This document shows, piece by piece, positions 11,195 through 21,800 of a stretch of DNA of 64,000 bases. Within the stretch, counting starts at the first letter, position 1. The number at the start of each line of letters is the position of its first letter. A model generated the notes under the pieces. That model worked only from the letters and a program-made list of their open reading frames with translations, ran no database searches and was not told where the DNA came from. Origin of the DNA: Nitzschia sp. DOCU1. Its lineage: Eukaryota > Bacillariophyta > Bacillariophyceae > Bacillariales > Bacillariaceae. A program made the translations under genes and the position numbers. The stretch is from contig OX595997.1 in the NCBI GenBank assembly GCA_951394045.1, forward strand, positions 310,001 to 374,000. Reading direction: 5' to 3'.

Positions 11195-11730
11195 ATGAGT
11201 GCCCCAGCGAATACAAAAAGTTCAAATCCCAAAAAGGAATCCATTTTGGAGCTTGCCAAAATGATGGATGCCATGGTCCGCGTCAAATGCTTGGGGGGTC
11301 GGGAATTGCAAGGCACTCTACGGGGATATGACGAACTCGTCAATCTTGTCTTGGACGATTGCGATGAGTTTCTTCGAGGTGTGTGTGGCTATGTGTTTTG
11401 GTGTTGTCGCTGCGAGTTTGGGGAGGAACACAAAAGACCGCGGCGTGTTTGCGAACAGGCCACTATGCTTGCCAACGTTTACCTGATTCATCCACGCAAC
11501 ACGTATGGTATCTCACACATTTTTTCTTTCTTCTACTGCATTTTTCTTTGAGTTTAGACCCAGAAGATGCGGAACGAGTGACAGATCAGACAAGAAAGCT
11601 GGGATTGGTGGTAGTTCGGGGGACTCAAGTATCCTTAGTTTCGCCTCAAGAAGGTGTAGAAGAAATTGCCAATCCGTTTTTGGTGGGTGAAGAAGAAGAG
11701 GAGGAGGAAGAAGAAGAAGCACAAGAATAG
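11195..11730 (+). CDS. LSM7: U6 snRNA-associated Sm-like protein LSm7 (2 exons)
   Basis: The exons are 11195-11378 and 11558-11730, with a 179-nt intron (phase 1), giving 118 residues. The Sm fold is complete. Sm1 runs from KKESILELAKMMDAMVRVKC through GGRELQGTLRGYDELVNLVLDD. Sm2 follows in exon 2 as LGLVVVRGTQVSLVSPQEG and ends in NPFL. The order and residues match LSm7, a subunit of the LSm2-8 ring that binds the U6 snRNA 3' end in the nucleus and of the LSm1-7 ring in cytoplasmic mRNA decay. The intron splits the Sm domain between DEFLR and DPEDAER. A Glu-rich tail of about 10 residues (GEEEEEEEEEE) is longer than the usual C-terminus. The ATG follows a pyrimidine-rich leader, and no other start fits. 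Confidence 0.95.
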
Positions 11731-11888
11731 AAGGTGCAGGCTACTCCTACAAGTAATAGTACAAGAGGCTCGCAGACAATGTACCCCAGATTTGTAGTAG
11801 TCTAGAGAGCAAACTTTTCCTTGTTTTGGATGGATGAATTTCGATATATAGTATATTTTATGTAGAGCCGCAGTTGCTGTAGTCCTAG

Positions 11889-13881
11889 CTACTCTTCGTT
11901 GGCCAGTAGCATGTGAACTCGAACTTTGTAACCCCCCTCGAACTCGCGTTCATGCTCTTCCCCGTGTCTTGTGCGATGTAGTAACTTCCATCCTTCGTGG
12001 GCATTGTCGTCTAATCGAAAGGCTAGTTTCTGGACCGCCTCATGCATGTGCTGCCAAAGGGTTTCATTGTGTGGTCTTGATAATGGCGATGATGACATTG
12101 ATCCCGACTTGCTATTACGCAGGAGACCACGTCGGCGGCCTCCCACGGGACCATACAAGGCCAACAATGCTTCGTAGAGGCTCTCATCGGGATGCATGTT
12201 CACATCGAAATTGTCAGTGTAATCCAAACAGTTTCCTAAGTCTGGATTTCCAAATTCTTCATCCGTGTGTGCCAATCCAAAGCCATGGCCCGTCTCTGTA
12301 TTTGGAGGAACGAATGAAACGAGACGACACGAGAACGAACCGTATGAGTCTGCGAATCATAAACATTTCGAGTTTCTCTTCCGCAACAAAACGTACCGTG
12401 ACAAAGTGTGTACTGTTTGGCATCATCTACATCATTGGCGAGATAATATTCATTCATGCGAGCGGCGGATGCAATAATAAAGCCACCCGCATCGTAGGTA
12501 CATATGTTGATTCCACGCCAATTGGTTTCTCCATAGTCTCCGTTACAAATCTTGAGTTTGCCTATATTTCGTAGGATGAAGAAAGAAAAGGCAACACGTG
12601 AGAAAGAATATCGATTGCACTTCCCCATCTATTTCAATACTAATCACGTACCGTCGACGGCCGTACAGTCTGGATCTTCTGCAATTTTTTCAAGGTTCAA
12701 AGTAATGGAGTCCGGATTGCCATAATCCCAATCCGACATTACTACGGAAAAGATGAGATCCCACTTGGCACTCATGGCATTCAAGACATCCAGTTGGAGT
12801 CCATTGTTAGCGTCTCCGTTATTCCATTTGTGAACGGATGTCGATCCACCTAAACCACCACCACCACCACCACCACCACCACTGGCATTCGGATCCACCA
12901 GTTTATTATTGTCAAAGGCGGGAATCAAATTTTGAATAAAGTCGGGGGTAAATTTAGCCGCATTACCCGTGGCCGTTATAAGACCCGCGGCACAGCATAG
13001 CATAATGATAATGGGAATCACATAGGACATGATCTTCCAACAGGGACATTGCTCTTATATTTCGTAGGATGAAGAAAGAAAAGGCAACACGTGAGAACGA
13101 ATATCGATTGCACTTCCCCCATCTATTTCAATACTGATCACATACCTTTGGGGGCAATTTGACGGAATTTCTTGTTGATTTTCTTTTTTGTCTTTTTCAA
13201 ACGTTTGGGATGCACTTGCTTCACAAGCCGCTTGGGATGTAGACGTGATTTACGTTTGGGTGTGCCATCTCCCTCGGAACGAGCACGGCGCTTGCCACCG
13301 CGACGAGGGACAAAGCGGCTCATACGTCCACCACGAGCGCGTTGTTCACTAGGGCTGACACTAGCTCCTCTGGAACGGCCACCAGGACTGGTACTTCGTC
13401 CACGTGGCTGCTGACGGGACGGGCTATTCGATCGTCCTCTCGCCATTCGAGAAGGACTGTTGGATCGTCCTCTCGCCATTCCTCTCGAAGGACTGTTGGA
13501 TCGTCCTCTCGCCATTCCTCTCGAAGGACTGTTGGATCGTCCTCTCGCCATTCCTCTCGAAGGACTGTTGGATCGTCCTCTCGCCATTCCTCTCGAAGGA
13601 CTGTTGGATCGTCCTCTCGCCATTCCTCTCGAAGGACTGTTGGATCGTCCTCTCGCCATTCCTCTCGAAGGACTGTTGGATCTTCCTCCCGCCATTCCTC
13701 TCGAAGGACTATTGGATCGGCCCCGCAATCTGGAGGGGCTGCCACTTCGACCCCTGGCCATGCCGCGGGAGGGACTTCCACTTCGCCCTCGCATTCTGGA
13801 AGGACTTCCACTCCGGCCTCGCATTCGCGAGGGACTAGCACTTCTTCCACGGTTCATGATTTGTTGCGTTGTATTCTTCAC
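11889..13881 (-). CDS. Type II membrane metalloprotease with cytosolic RGRSNSPS repeats (4 exons)
   Basis: The model has exons 13881-13146, 13053-12652, 12561-12397 and 12295-11889, all joined in phase 1, for 569 residues. Residues 1-170 carry RGRSNSPSRGMA-type repeats. A very basic stretch (HPKRLKKTKKKINKK) follows, then CPCW and one transmembrane helix (VIPIIIMLCCAAGLI), so the N-terminus should be cytosolic. The lumenal or extracellular part has a Gly-run linker (residues near 295-305) and the zinc site HETGHGFGLAHTDE, which is created across the last intron: His-Glu comes from the splice of exon 3 to exon 4. GNCLDYTDNFDVNMHPDE beyond it resembles a Met-turn region, though Leu replaces the usual Met. 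This is a metzincin-like HExxHxxGxxH protease. Alternatively the repeat exon and the protease are two genes, the second starting at 13030 with a signal peptide. The precise intron between them and the shared frame favour one gene. Confidence 0.75.
12562..12651 (-). repeat. Intron 2 of the metalloprotease gene, near copy of intron 1
   Basis: This 90-nt GT-AG intron (GTACGTG...ATATAG on the minus strand) aligns end to end with the 92-nt intron at 13054-13145. I count three substitutions and two single-base indels. The flanking exons do not match beyond a few bases. Confidence 0.9.
13054..13145 (-). repeat. Intron 1 of the metalloprotease gene, near copy of intron 2
   Basis: This 92-nt GT-AG intron (GTATGTG...ATATAAG on the minus strand) joins the repeat-rich exon to the transmembrane exon in phase 1. 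It is about 95% identical to the intron at 12562-12651. Confidence 0.85.
13461..13712 (-). repeat. Coding minisatellite, seven 36-bp units
   Basis: Seven head-to-tail 36-bp units encode the 12-residue repeat RGRSNSPSRGMA. Most units are identical in DNA; the one at 13677 has two changes. Degenerate units continue on both sides within the same exon (RSGSPSR, RSASPSR). The near identity at DNA level implies recent expansion or homogenisation. Confidence 0.9.
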
Positions 13882-14876
13882 AAAAACTCCCTTTAACAGA
13901 AACTACTATAGACGATTCGCCCGACAAACGGCAACGGATGCCAACAGTAAATACAAGAGTGATGGTAGGAGGGGTCGTCTGTGATAGCAGAGAGAGAGAG
14001 AGAGAGATATGTGCTGCAAGTCGCAACAGCAACAACCTTGACGGAAGCAGGAAAGCGATGCGAGCGAACAACTCAAGTAAAAAGGGCCCTATGTCTCGGA
14101 GAAAAAGGATCTCATGGTCATCGTGTCAAAAAGTCGGCCTAAGTGTTATCGTGCCAGATGCAGATTTTGATATGTCGCAGTTGTGTCTCTCTTTTTTCCT
14201 TGGTTCGCCCCGCCGCCCGAGAATGACCACGACTGAAGCTTCGTGACTAAACCTACCTAGAGTGTGATCACCGACCGGTTCGTAGAGACCCAACGATTGT
14301 CACATGGACGGCCAGACCCAAGAAGTGCCTATTGTAGCAAATTCCGACACCGACTAGCTATCATTGTACAAGGTAGTCGATGGCATCTATTACCTAGCTA
14401 CTCACATTGATCCACTACTAGCAGTAGAGGTACCAGCTAGTACAACAGGTCTCTCACCGCCACTAGTAGTTCTTCCGGCCGATTCCTTAGCGGGCAATGA
14501 TGTAGCTTTAATTTCGAGAATCGCTCTTCGTTGCTTTTCCCTATTTTTATTATTCGACACTAAGGGGAAGAGGCACGCCCCAAGCAACTCTAGCATCTGT
14601 TCGCGATTTCTTCTTGAGGACAAATGCCCTTTCAAAAGGATTGTTTGTATGACTACTCGTAATAGTACCATTCATATCGAGCCCCCACCCCAAATTTACT
14701 AGCTACAATAGGTTTCTTCCTAGTTCAAACCGTTTGTTTGTGCCGGTGAATGATGTAGCAGCTTTCCACTCCGACAACCATTGTGGCAATATTAGTAGAA
14801 GAAGAAGGTAGCAAAGGCGTGTTGAATCCATTCCAAAATTTCTTAATGAAAAACGCTCCTTGCGCCCATGTGCCCA
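13882..14876. other. Intergenic with (GA)n microsatellite, no gene seen
   Basis: This 995-bp gap holds an AG dinucleotide run at about 13989-14008 and several CTACTAG/CTAGTAG-type short palindromes around 14405-14475. No open frame shows domain content. Confidence 0.5.
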
Positions 14877-15761
14877 TTAGTTGCGTTCTTCGGTTTGTAT
14901 TTTGACAATCTTGGGATGCTGAGGCGTGAACCCCGTCGACGAATGAGCCCACAAGGTTTCCCCCCACCATGCCAAATCTTTGAGAAAAATGTAGCCATGC
15001 TTTTCTAACAGCAATCGGAGATCGTTCGATGGTCGTTCAATACTCAAGACTTTGATTTGGTACTTTTCAAAGGGAAAGACTTGCATAATCATCAATTCGG
15101 CACCTTCGACATCCAAACTCATATAATCAATGGAGGAAGGCACGTTAAATTTTTGTAGGAGCTCGGTCAAGGGCGCTGTATACCTCGATTCAGGTTTGGC
15201 TTGGGGTTCTCGTTTACGATTGGCCAGCTTGTCATCGAGTTTGCCGACAATCCCACCAAAGACGCCTCGAAATTTGACTTGGACTTGTTCCTGCCGAGAG
15301 CCTACCAAGGCTCCCACCACGGTACACTTTCTGTGGGACAAACCATACCAGTACGTGGGATTGGGTTCAATACAAAGGCCTTGCCACCCATGTCTTTCTA
15401 GCGCCAAAGTATTGGAAAATTCAACCGCATCATTGGCGGCCAAATCTAAAAAGTAGCCTCCAGGGCCTAATAGGTCCAGGACAATTTCATCTTGATGGAC
15501 TTGAGCGAACCATTTCTGATCGGCGACGAGCCCGGGCATAGAATTTCGTTGTCCATAATAGACATGAATCGCATGCCAACCAGTATCTTCTCCAGATGTT
15601 CGTAGTGCTGATGATGACGACGACGAGACATCATCGATAATGGTGGTGGGACCCAAATACCAAAACATGAGTATTGCACCTAACAGCATGCCGATGAACA
15701 ATTGTTTATTGTCCTGACCGATCCACGGTCGATGGTGTGTGGGCCGACGAACTTGTGCCAT
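14877..15761 (-). CDS. FkbM-family methyltransferase domain protein, type II membrane protein
   Basis: This is a single exon of 294 residues. A short basic N-terminus precedes one transmembrane helix (FIGMLLGAILMFWYLG, residues 22-37), so the enzyme should face the lumen of the Golgi or ER. The SAM-binding start is GYFLDLAANDAVEFSN (about residues 103-118), followed by LCIEPNP. The second half carries SIDYMSLDVEGAELMIM and a final strand VLSIERPS, all typical of FkbM-type (Methyltransf_21) enzymes, which O-methylate sugars or related hydroxyls. It is divergent from the GT34-type glycosyltransferase across 421 bp, which suggests a joint role in glycan synthesis. The exact acceptor is unknown. 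Confidence 0.85.
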   Translation of the reverse strand: MAQVRRPTHHRPWIGQDNKQLFIGMLLGAILMFWYLGPTTIIDDVSSSSSSALRTSGEDTGWHAIHVYYGQRNSMPGLVADQKWFAQVHQDEIVLDLLGPGGYFLDLAANDAVEFSNTLALERHGWQGLCIEPNPTYWYGLSHRKCTVVGALVGSRQEQVQVKFRGVFGGIVGKLDDKLANRKREPQAKPESRYTAPLTELLQKFNVPSSIDYMSLDVEGAELMIMQVFPFEKYQIKVLSIERPSNDLRLLLEKHGYIFLKDLAWWGETLWAHSSTGFTPQHPKIVKIQTEERN

Positions 15762-16182
15762 GATGATAGTGGATCAATCGTCGAGAAAAAGTAGCAGGGG
15801 ATGATGCTGTTGGGATTGACATCAATGGCATCATGGGCAACAAGAATCACATCATCGTCAAAACGCATCCGCATCAAAAATGGATGGGAAGTGGCGACCG
15901 ATGGATTCGAATAGTCGTAGTAGTCGAAAGTTCGGTCACACGGACAAAAACGTACGCCCACGAACAAAGCCGAACATGTGGGTAGGAAAGCGCGCCGGTC
16001 GATCGAAGCGTATGTGGATTCAAAAAGCACATCGAAGAAGCGCAACAGGACCTACTTCCGCTCCCATCACACGTTGAGGTTTTTTAGTGGAGATTGTTAA
16101 ATCACATTCCGTCACATTTCATCCATTTCGTTTTTGTTGTATTGCTTTTCTGTTCGACTACACACACACTTTGTCCTTTTCC
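15762..16182. other. Shared divergent promoter region of FkbM and GT34 genes
   Basis: The two start codons face away from each other across these 421 bp. A frame continuous with the GT34 gene opens at 16087 but encodes no domain, so I treat it as leader. A possible bidirectional promoter; no specific site is recognised. Confidence 0.45.
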
Positions 16183-17235
16183 ATGACCTCTCCATCGTAT
16201 TTCAAAAGCAACAGCAGCTTGAGTAAGGCTGCCGCCAATACGCCGAAATATCATGGTCGTCATTGGACGGCCATTTGTCATTTGATTCAAGCCAAAGTCA
16301 AAGGGCTGGGGGCCGTCAAACTCTTGTTGCTTGTCGTTTTATCTATTCTATTAGTGGGGCATCGCATCTATGTACAATACGAACGCACCAAATTCTTTGT
16401 TCATGTGCCCATTACCTTTCTTCCGAGAGTATGTCCCGAACCGAGTTATCCCACCATGGCCGAAGATCCTCAGGAAGTTCAGGAAGCTTCCAAAATTTGC
16501 TTGACGACTCTGACGGATGAACGTTCTCAATCCTGGATGCAACGCCTCGTGAGATGGAGAAATTTTGATGGCCTACTCAAAATGACATGGCAGAACAAGG
16601 TCCGGTATGCTCAAAAGCATGGATACTATCTCTTTGATGAATCTGCTTCGTTGGACATGTCACGGCCCCCCAGTTGGTCCAAGATTTTGGCGGTCAAACG
16701 TTTGCTGGTGGAAGAAAATTGTACTTGGGTCTGGTGGGTCGATGCCGACACGGTCATTATGAATTCCGCCAAGAGGCTCGAAGACTTTTTACCGTCCGAA
16801 CAAGCGCCCCAAGATTTGTTGATTTCGAGAGATCATCGGGGCGAATTCAATGCGGGAGGCTGGCTCCTTCGCAATTCGGCGTTTGCTCTAGAGTTTCTAG
16901 AAGAATGGTGGAATATGAAATCTCATGTCAAACTACACGGCTTACCCACAAGTGGAGACAATGATGCCTTTAAGCAAATGTTGGCGACTCTTCCAGAATT
17001 GGATCAACATGCACTGGTACCACCGGCGTGTACCTTTAATGCGTTTGCCTATTTTACCTTTCCCAAGAAATTAGAATTGATTGACAAGGCAGGGCCCGAT
17101 TCGGAATGGTACGTGGAAAAGCAAATGTGGTATCAAAACGAAGTCTTTTATCACAAGGGCGATTTATTGGCGCACGTGGCGGGATACAACAATAAAGAAG
17201 GGCCCGTACAAATGTTATTAGATATTGCGGAATAA
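16183..17235 (+). CDS. GT34-type (GMA12/MNN10-like) glycosyltransferase, type II membrane protein
   Basis: The single-exon protein has 350 residues from the ATG at 16183 (an upstream in-frame ATG at 16087 would add 32 residues of non-conserved leader). One signal-anchor helix, LLLLVVLSILLVGHRIYV, lies near residues 46-63. The catalytic domain shows NKVRYAQKHGYYLF, then WVWWVDADTVIMN with the DxD-type metal/nucleotide-sugar site, LLISRDHRGEFNAGGWLLRNS, EFLEEWW and a late FYHKGDLLAHVAGY. This order is that of alpha-mannosyl-, galactosyl- and xylosyltransferases of family GT34 in the Golgi. The sugar transferred cannot be told from the sequence. It shares a divergent promoter with the FkbM-type gene. 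Confidence 0.88.
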   Translation: MTSPSYFKSNSSLSKAAANTPKYHGRHWTAICHLIQAKVKGLGAVKLLLLVVLSILLVGHRIYVQYERTKFFVHVPITFLPRVCPEPSYPTMAEDPQEVQEASKICLTTLTDERSQSWMQRLVRWRNFDGLLKMTWQNKVRYAQKHGYYLFDESASLDMSRPPSWSKILAVKRLLVEENCTWVWWVDADTVIMNSAKRLEDFLPSEQAPQDLLISRDHRGEFNAGGWLLRNSAFALEFLEEWWNMKSHVKLHGLPTSGDNDAFKQMLATLPELDQHALVPPACTFNAFAYFTFPKKLELIDKAGPDSEWYVEKQMWYQNEVFYHKGDLLAHVAGYNNKEGPVQMLLDIAE

Positions 17236-17731
17236 CATGAGGCAAAGTAATAAAGATGAGTATTTGGGGCTTGTTGCTGCGACTACTACTAGTTCTAGAT
17301 GGACATACAAATTCTTCCTTTTGTTCTTGTAAGGGTTACCTGTGAATTATTCGTTTCCAATGGCCATGATATCCTAGTAGGGTGCAACGGCATTTGATTT
17401 GAGAACGGCGTGGCAAGAATTGACACCATTCCCCGCACCCGCCCACGATTATGCAATAGCTCTGACGCAAAGTGTACGAGTACGCACTATATTTAGCCAC
17501 TACATACTATCCATCTGTTTGCTCCTCTCGCCGCCTGAGCGATATTCTCGGCCCCTTGAAGCGTGCAAAGAAATCGGGGTATGGCAAGCACTAATAGAAG
17601 AATGAGCAGATAAGATTCGGCACCTTCTTCTTCTGGAATGGAAAGACGTGGCTTTCCTTTTGATTTGTCTATGAGAATCTTTTCGCAATGATTCTCATTC
17701 CCATGGTAGTAGCCGTCCCCACTTGATACCC
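17236..17731. other. Intergenic, no gene seen
   Basis: This 496-bp gap lies between the 3' ends of two convergent genes and contains ACTACTACTAGTTCTAG-like palindromic sequence near 17280-17300. Confidence 0.5.
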
Positions 17732-18310
17732 TTAATCTTGCGACACAGGCTCATACGTCTCCCTGAAAACGTTCTGTTCAATACGATAAATTTCAGTGTT
17801 GGTTCCTCCATGTTGCATCACCAAGTAGTCCCCTTGTTCGACACGCATTTTCTCTCCCCACGGGGCCATAAAGTAGGCCGCATCTGAATCCGCCGCATCG
17901 TCATTTTCACCTTGTAAAAGCCAGATCATGTCTTCACTCGTCACTTGGCGTGCTAGTACTTGACGTTTAGATTTGTATTCCTGGTAGCCTTGTCGGTGCA
18001 AACTCCGAGTGTGTTCGGATGTATCTTCCTTGATATCGATGGGTTGAGCGCTGCTGGCGTCATAACTTTCGTCAAAATTCTCTTGTGTCAAGGCATAGTA
18101 TTCTCCCACCTTGCCACATGCTATCCAGGATGTATCATCCTTGACGACATTTTCCGACTCGACTGTTCCATTGACCGTTGTGATAACGTGATCACCTTTT
18201 TCGGCACGACGAAGAAAGGCCGACGCGGATTTGCGAAAGATTTTCTGGTCGGCTTGTAACAAGGGACCAAAGTACGTCTGAACTTCGATTTGAGAACGCG
18301 CCATTGTCAA
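17732..18310 (-). CDS. Hypothetical soluble protein, possibly two related small domains
   Basis: This frame has 192 residues in one exon, starting MTMARSQIEVQTYFGPLL. I do not recognise a named family. The protein shows two segments of similar pattern: VNGTVESENVVKDDTSWIACGKVGEYYALTQENFDESYD (given here only in outline, residues 46-84) and YFMAPWGEKMRVEQGDYLVM followed by EIYRIEQNVFRETYEPV. Both have a hydrophobic strand, an acidic turn, a G-E/D-Y-Y/L core and an F..(S/T)Y(D/E) end, so an internal duplication is possible. There is no signal peptide or membrane segment. No function is inferred. Confidence 0.6.
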   Translation of the reverse strand: MTMARSQIEVQTYFGPLLQADQKIFRKSASAFLRRAEKGDHVITTVNGTVESENVVKDDTSWIACGKVGEYYALTQENFDESYDASSAQPIDIKEDTSEHTRSLHRQGYQEYKSKRQVLARQVTSEDMIWLLQGENDDAADSDAAYFMAPWGEKMRVEQGDYLVMQHGGTNTEIYRIEQNVFRETYEPVSQD

Positions 18311-18870
18311 TGTGAGCAGTGTCGACTTATGTTCGATGTTTGGCTGAAAGAAGAGCAGGACTGGAATGATCTTTCTGGTGCAGAGAGACTTTGAATCAAG
18401 AGAGAAAACACAACGGACCCAATAAACAACCTTTTACCAGGTATGATGAGATGAATATGCAGAGCGCGCGAGACAATTGAACAATCCAGACCCGCACGCC
18501 GCGCAGACCCACATCGTCTGTCCGTCCTCCCCGTTTGATTCTTGCGTGGTTCGTTGCAGTCGGGAGCCGACTGAGCCAGCAGATCCTCACTATCCCCTTC
18601 CTACTAGCTAGTAGCTACAAGTGCAAGCCAGTTGCGACTACATTTGGCTTGCCAAATCCAGGATCTATTCAGTTTCTGCTGGATACTTCTCAAACTCTAC
18701 TGGACCTCGGCTGAGAACTGCAGCCGTAGAGTGGTAGACCCAGACCCGTGCAAAAAGCCGGCAAACCGGAAGGCGACATTACTGCCGACTGCGACGCCCG
18801 GAGACCAGCAGACTTCCGAATAATATCCAGTCAGGCAAGAATGTTGGCGGAGCGTTGAGAAACCGCCGTA
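18311..18870. other. Intergenic, no gene seen
   Basis: This 560-bp gap contains CTACTAGCTAGTAGCTAC near 18600-18617, a short near-palindrome. No coding frame with domains. Confidence 0.5.
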
Positions 18871-21800
18871 TCACAATCGCTTGCTTGAATCTTTGACGGT
18901 CACGCCTAGACAATTCGTATTTCCTCTCTGATAATTTTGGCAAATGGACGACATCTCGCCGAAATGGGTCCGGTATTCCTCAGGTGAAATCAACATCAAC
19001 TCTTCAAGGAGAGGGCGAATCATCACGGACCAGGTCGTATCAATGCCAAGGATAAGAACTAAACTGCCAATTATGCATTTAAACGAGAATTGCCAGTCGT
19101 CCACAATCGTCAGATCGAGTTTCTCACGGCTCCCAAACAGGCGCCCACCAACAAGGCCAGGATACTTGGGACTGGCATTCTTTGGAATCGTTGCCTTTGG
19201 CCTAGCTTTGTTTAGAACGGATGACTGGTTTCGTCGTTCGGCGTAATTGATGGATCCACCTGGTAACAGCCAACCATCATTCTCCTGCCATAATTTGTTT
19301 CCAACTGTCTCAGATACCGCAATCGCTCGCAAAAACTTGTCTGCCCCTCTTGGTGTTTCATCGAAGAGGCACCTGTGCAAGTCGTTCTTCCAAAGTATGT
19401 AAGCCAGCACATCGTGCGTAAGGGTGCACGTATTCAGGAGGTGCAAGTCGCTGGGCGTGGCCTCGGGATACATGCGGAAGAAATCGCGGCTCAACTCCAA
19501 CTCGAGTGCCGTGCACCCAACAAAGAATATGCTGTCACGCATCAAACAAGCCGGCTCGAGCCTTTCACAGGCAGAATCATTGTTTAACATATGGTCCGAC
19601 CCGTCCAAACTAGTATCAAAGAGAGCGACACACAAAAGGATTGACGCATGCCTTGTTTGAAGCCGCTGCCGAACTTCTTCCCTGTCAGATTCAGGAATCC
19701 CTTGGGTCAAAATCGATATCATCTGCCCGACTTTCTCTTCCAAGATGGCTTTGATTTGGGGCGAGTCCTCTAGGGCCCTACGTCCCTCCTCTAAACGTTC
19801 CCGCAAGTCGAAATTCTGATCAAAGCTGTAGCCCATATCCAAGCAAATAGAGCCTCCACGGAACCACCATTCGCCACTCTCATTCGTCGGCATGGGAAGG
19901 CGCAAGCGTTCCATGATTCCGACTATCATTTTGCCGACTGTGTTGGGATCGTAGCCATCTTCACCATGTTCCTTCTGGTAGTAAACAGCCCCTAATATAC
20001 TTTCCACGACATTACTCAAAAAAGAGTCTGGAATCGGAAAGTCTGTGTGTTCCTCCCTCCATGGAATAATGCCAGCATGAATCAATCGATTCAGTCCTGC
20101 ACGAAGTGCTCCCTTTCGAAGCCCGTGATTCTTTTTTGCGAGGGACAAAATCTCTTCAAGCTCATCGTGACCCCATTGCAATCGGTTGTTTTGCGAAAAA
20201 ATGTTGAGCATAAGAAAATGGTTCAAAACTCGATCGCCAAGAAACTCAAGCCGTTCGAAGCGACTAGCCGGAAACACAGCCGTGGCTGTGGCCAATTGTC
20301 TTTCAAAAGCGGAGAAAGCCGCGCTGTTCGTGTTGTACCGATTTATCGGTACTTCGTCTTTCGTGGGACTCTGCAAAACGTCGTCTCCGATTTGCATGGC
20401 TCGGCGCTTCAACATACTCGCTTTGTGTCGATTTGCAATGGCAACTTCTATTGGAATTAAGTAGCGTTCCGCAACACCAACGGCGAAAAGAAAGTCTCTT
20501 GGCATTGGGAGGACATGAACCAACTCAGGTACCAGCCGCAACGCGGGTTTCAAACACGACCACGGCTCGTCTCGATCCAAACCATTGAAGTCCGATATCT
20601 TATCCAGTGGATGCGCAAGGACAAAATTCAATTGGGGGTGTCGAAGTCGAACATGATATTTGAGTCGAATGAGCTCGGCAACAGTCGAAGCTTGCTTTTT
20701 CAGGTCACCTATTGGAGCCCGCGGCCGGGAGCCAACATTCGTTGCAACTAATCGACTGTGTGCGTTTTGCGCAGAATAGAAATTTTTAGCAGCAACGAAT
20801 AGCCCATTCTTCCTGATTCGGTATGACAGGAAGTGATTCGACATGTCATCATCCCTTTTTTGATAAGTACATAGCCGCAAGCGCCAACACAGGATCCCAA
20901 GAAGCATTGTCCCGCCCAAGGTCATAGATGTCTTCAAAGGCAACAAGATCAATGCATTCCCCCATATTGGATCATGAGTCGCATATGTGTAAACCAGAGT
21001 CGCAGCGAGAATTGCAGTCCACAACGCAACGAACAAGTACGGACTACCGCATGCCTGTGTCGCAACCAGATAGGGGAGCCTCTCATCGGCTACAACTTTC
21101 TCCATAAGCTGCCAGTCAATTTGATCATTGCTTGATAATGATAATATTGAATTGTCCGATGCTTTGGCAACGAGTGGAACAAAAGTATAGTGGCGTTGCT
21201 TGTCATTAACAGGGCCTGCTTCCTCCCTCATTGCTTTCAAGGGACGCCCTAAACCATAGACCTTCCAATCCTTACAAATCAAGTAAAAGTCATTCAACAA
21301 TTGTTGTCGACATCTCACATGTTTTGCTGTGTCAATGTCGTCATCACATGTTGAAAGACGCAGCCTCTGAGGTTTTCGAAACTGAACCCAAAGGCACGAG
21401 CCACCATTTGAAGTAAAATCGTCGCCACTCTTTTGAAACCCACCAAAGGGACATTGAAATTCCAGGGCGACACCCGTATCGTGATCCACTAGTTCGTCAC
21501 ATATTGGTAGCAACAGTCCGATCCGTGTCACTTGCGGTGCAGCGGCACCGTCGCTGACAAGATTCAGTCGTTTTGAAATGGCAGACGAAAATGTATCTTG
21601 GGCGGAACACGACAATATGACTTCGTAAAGAAGCATTTCCTCGCGTGCTGCTGCTGCGTTGCTAGCATTCCAATAAGTCCAAGAAGGAAGCTCGGCTCTG
21701 TAGTGGATCAAGGGTTGGTCACATTGAAGGAGCTTATCCAGTTCGTCGAGAATGGTAGCAGTCTCACTATCGCAATTTGCCAAGGATGCCATTTGTAAGG

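Noticed and set aside
13461..13712. Regular 36-bp repeats resembling a CRISPR array
   Set aside because: The units abut with no spacers, keep one open frame and encode a 12-residue repeat in a eukaryotic gene.
13320..13896. Several long open frames on both strands over the 36-bp repeats
   Set aside because: Repeat arrays with a period divisible by three keep all frames open; only the minus-strand RGRSNSPS frame joins to neighbouring coding exons.
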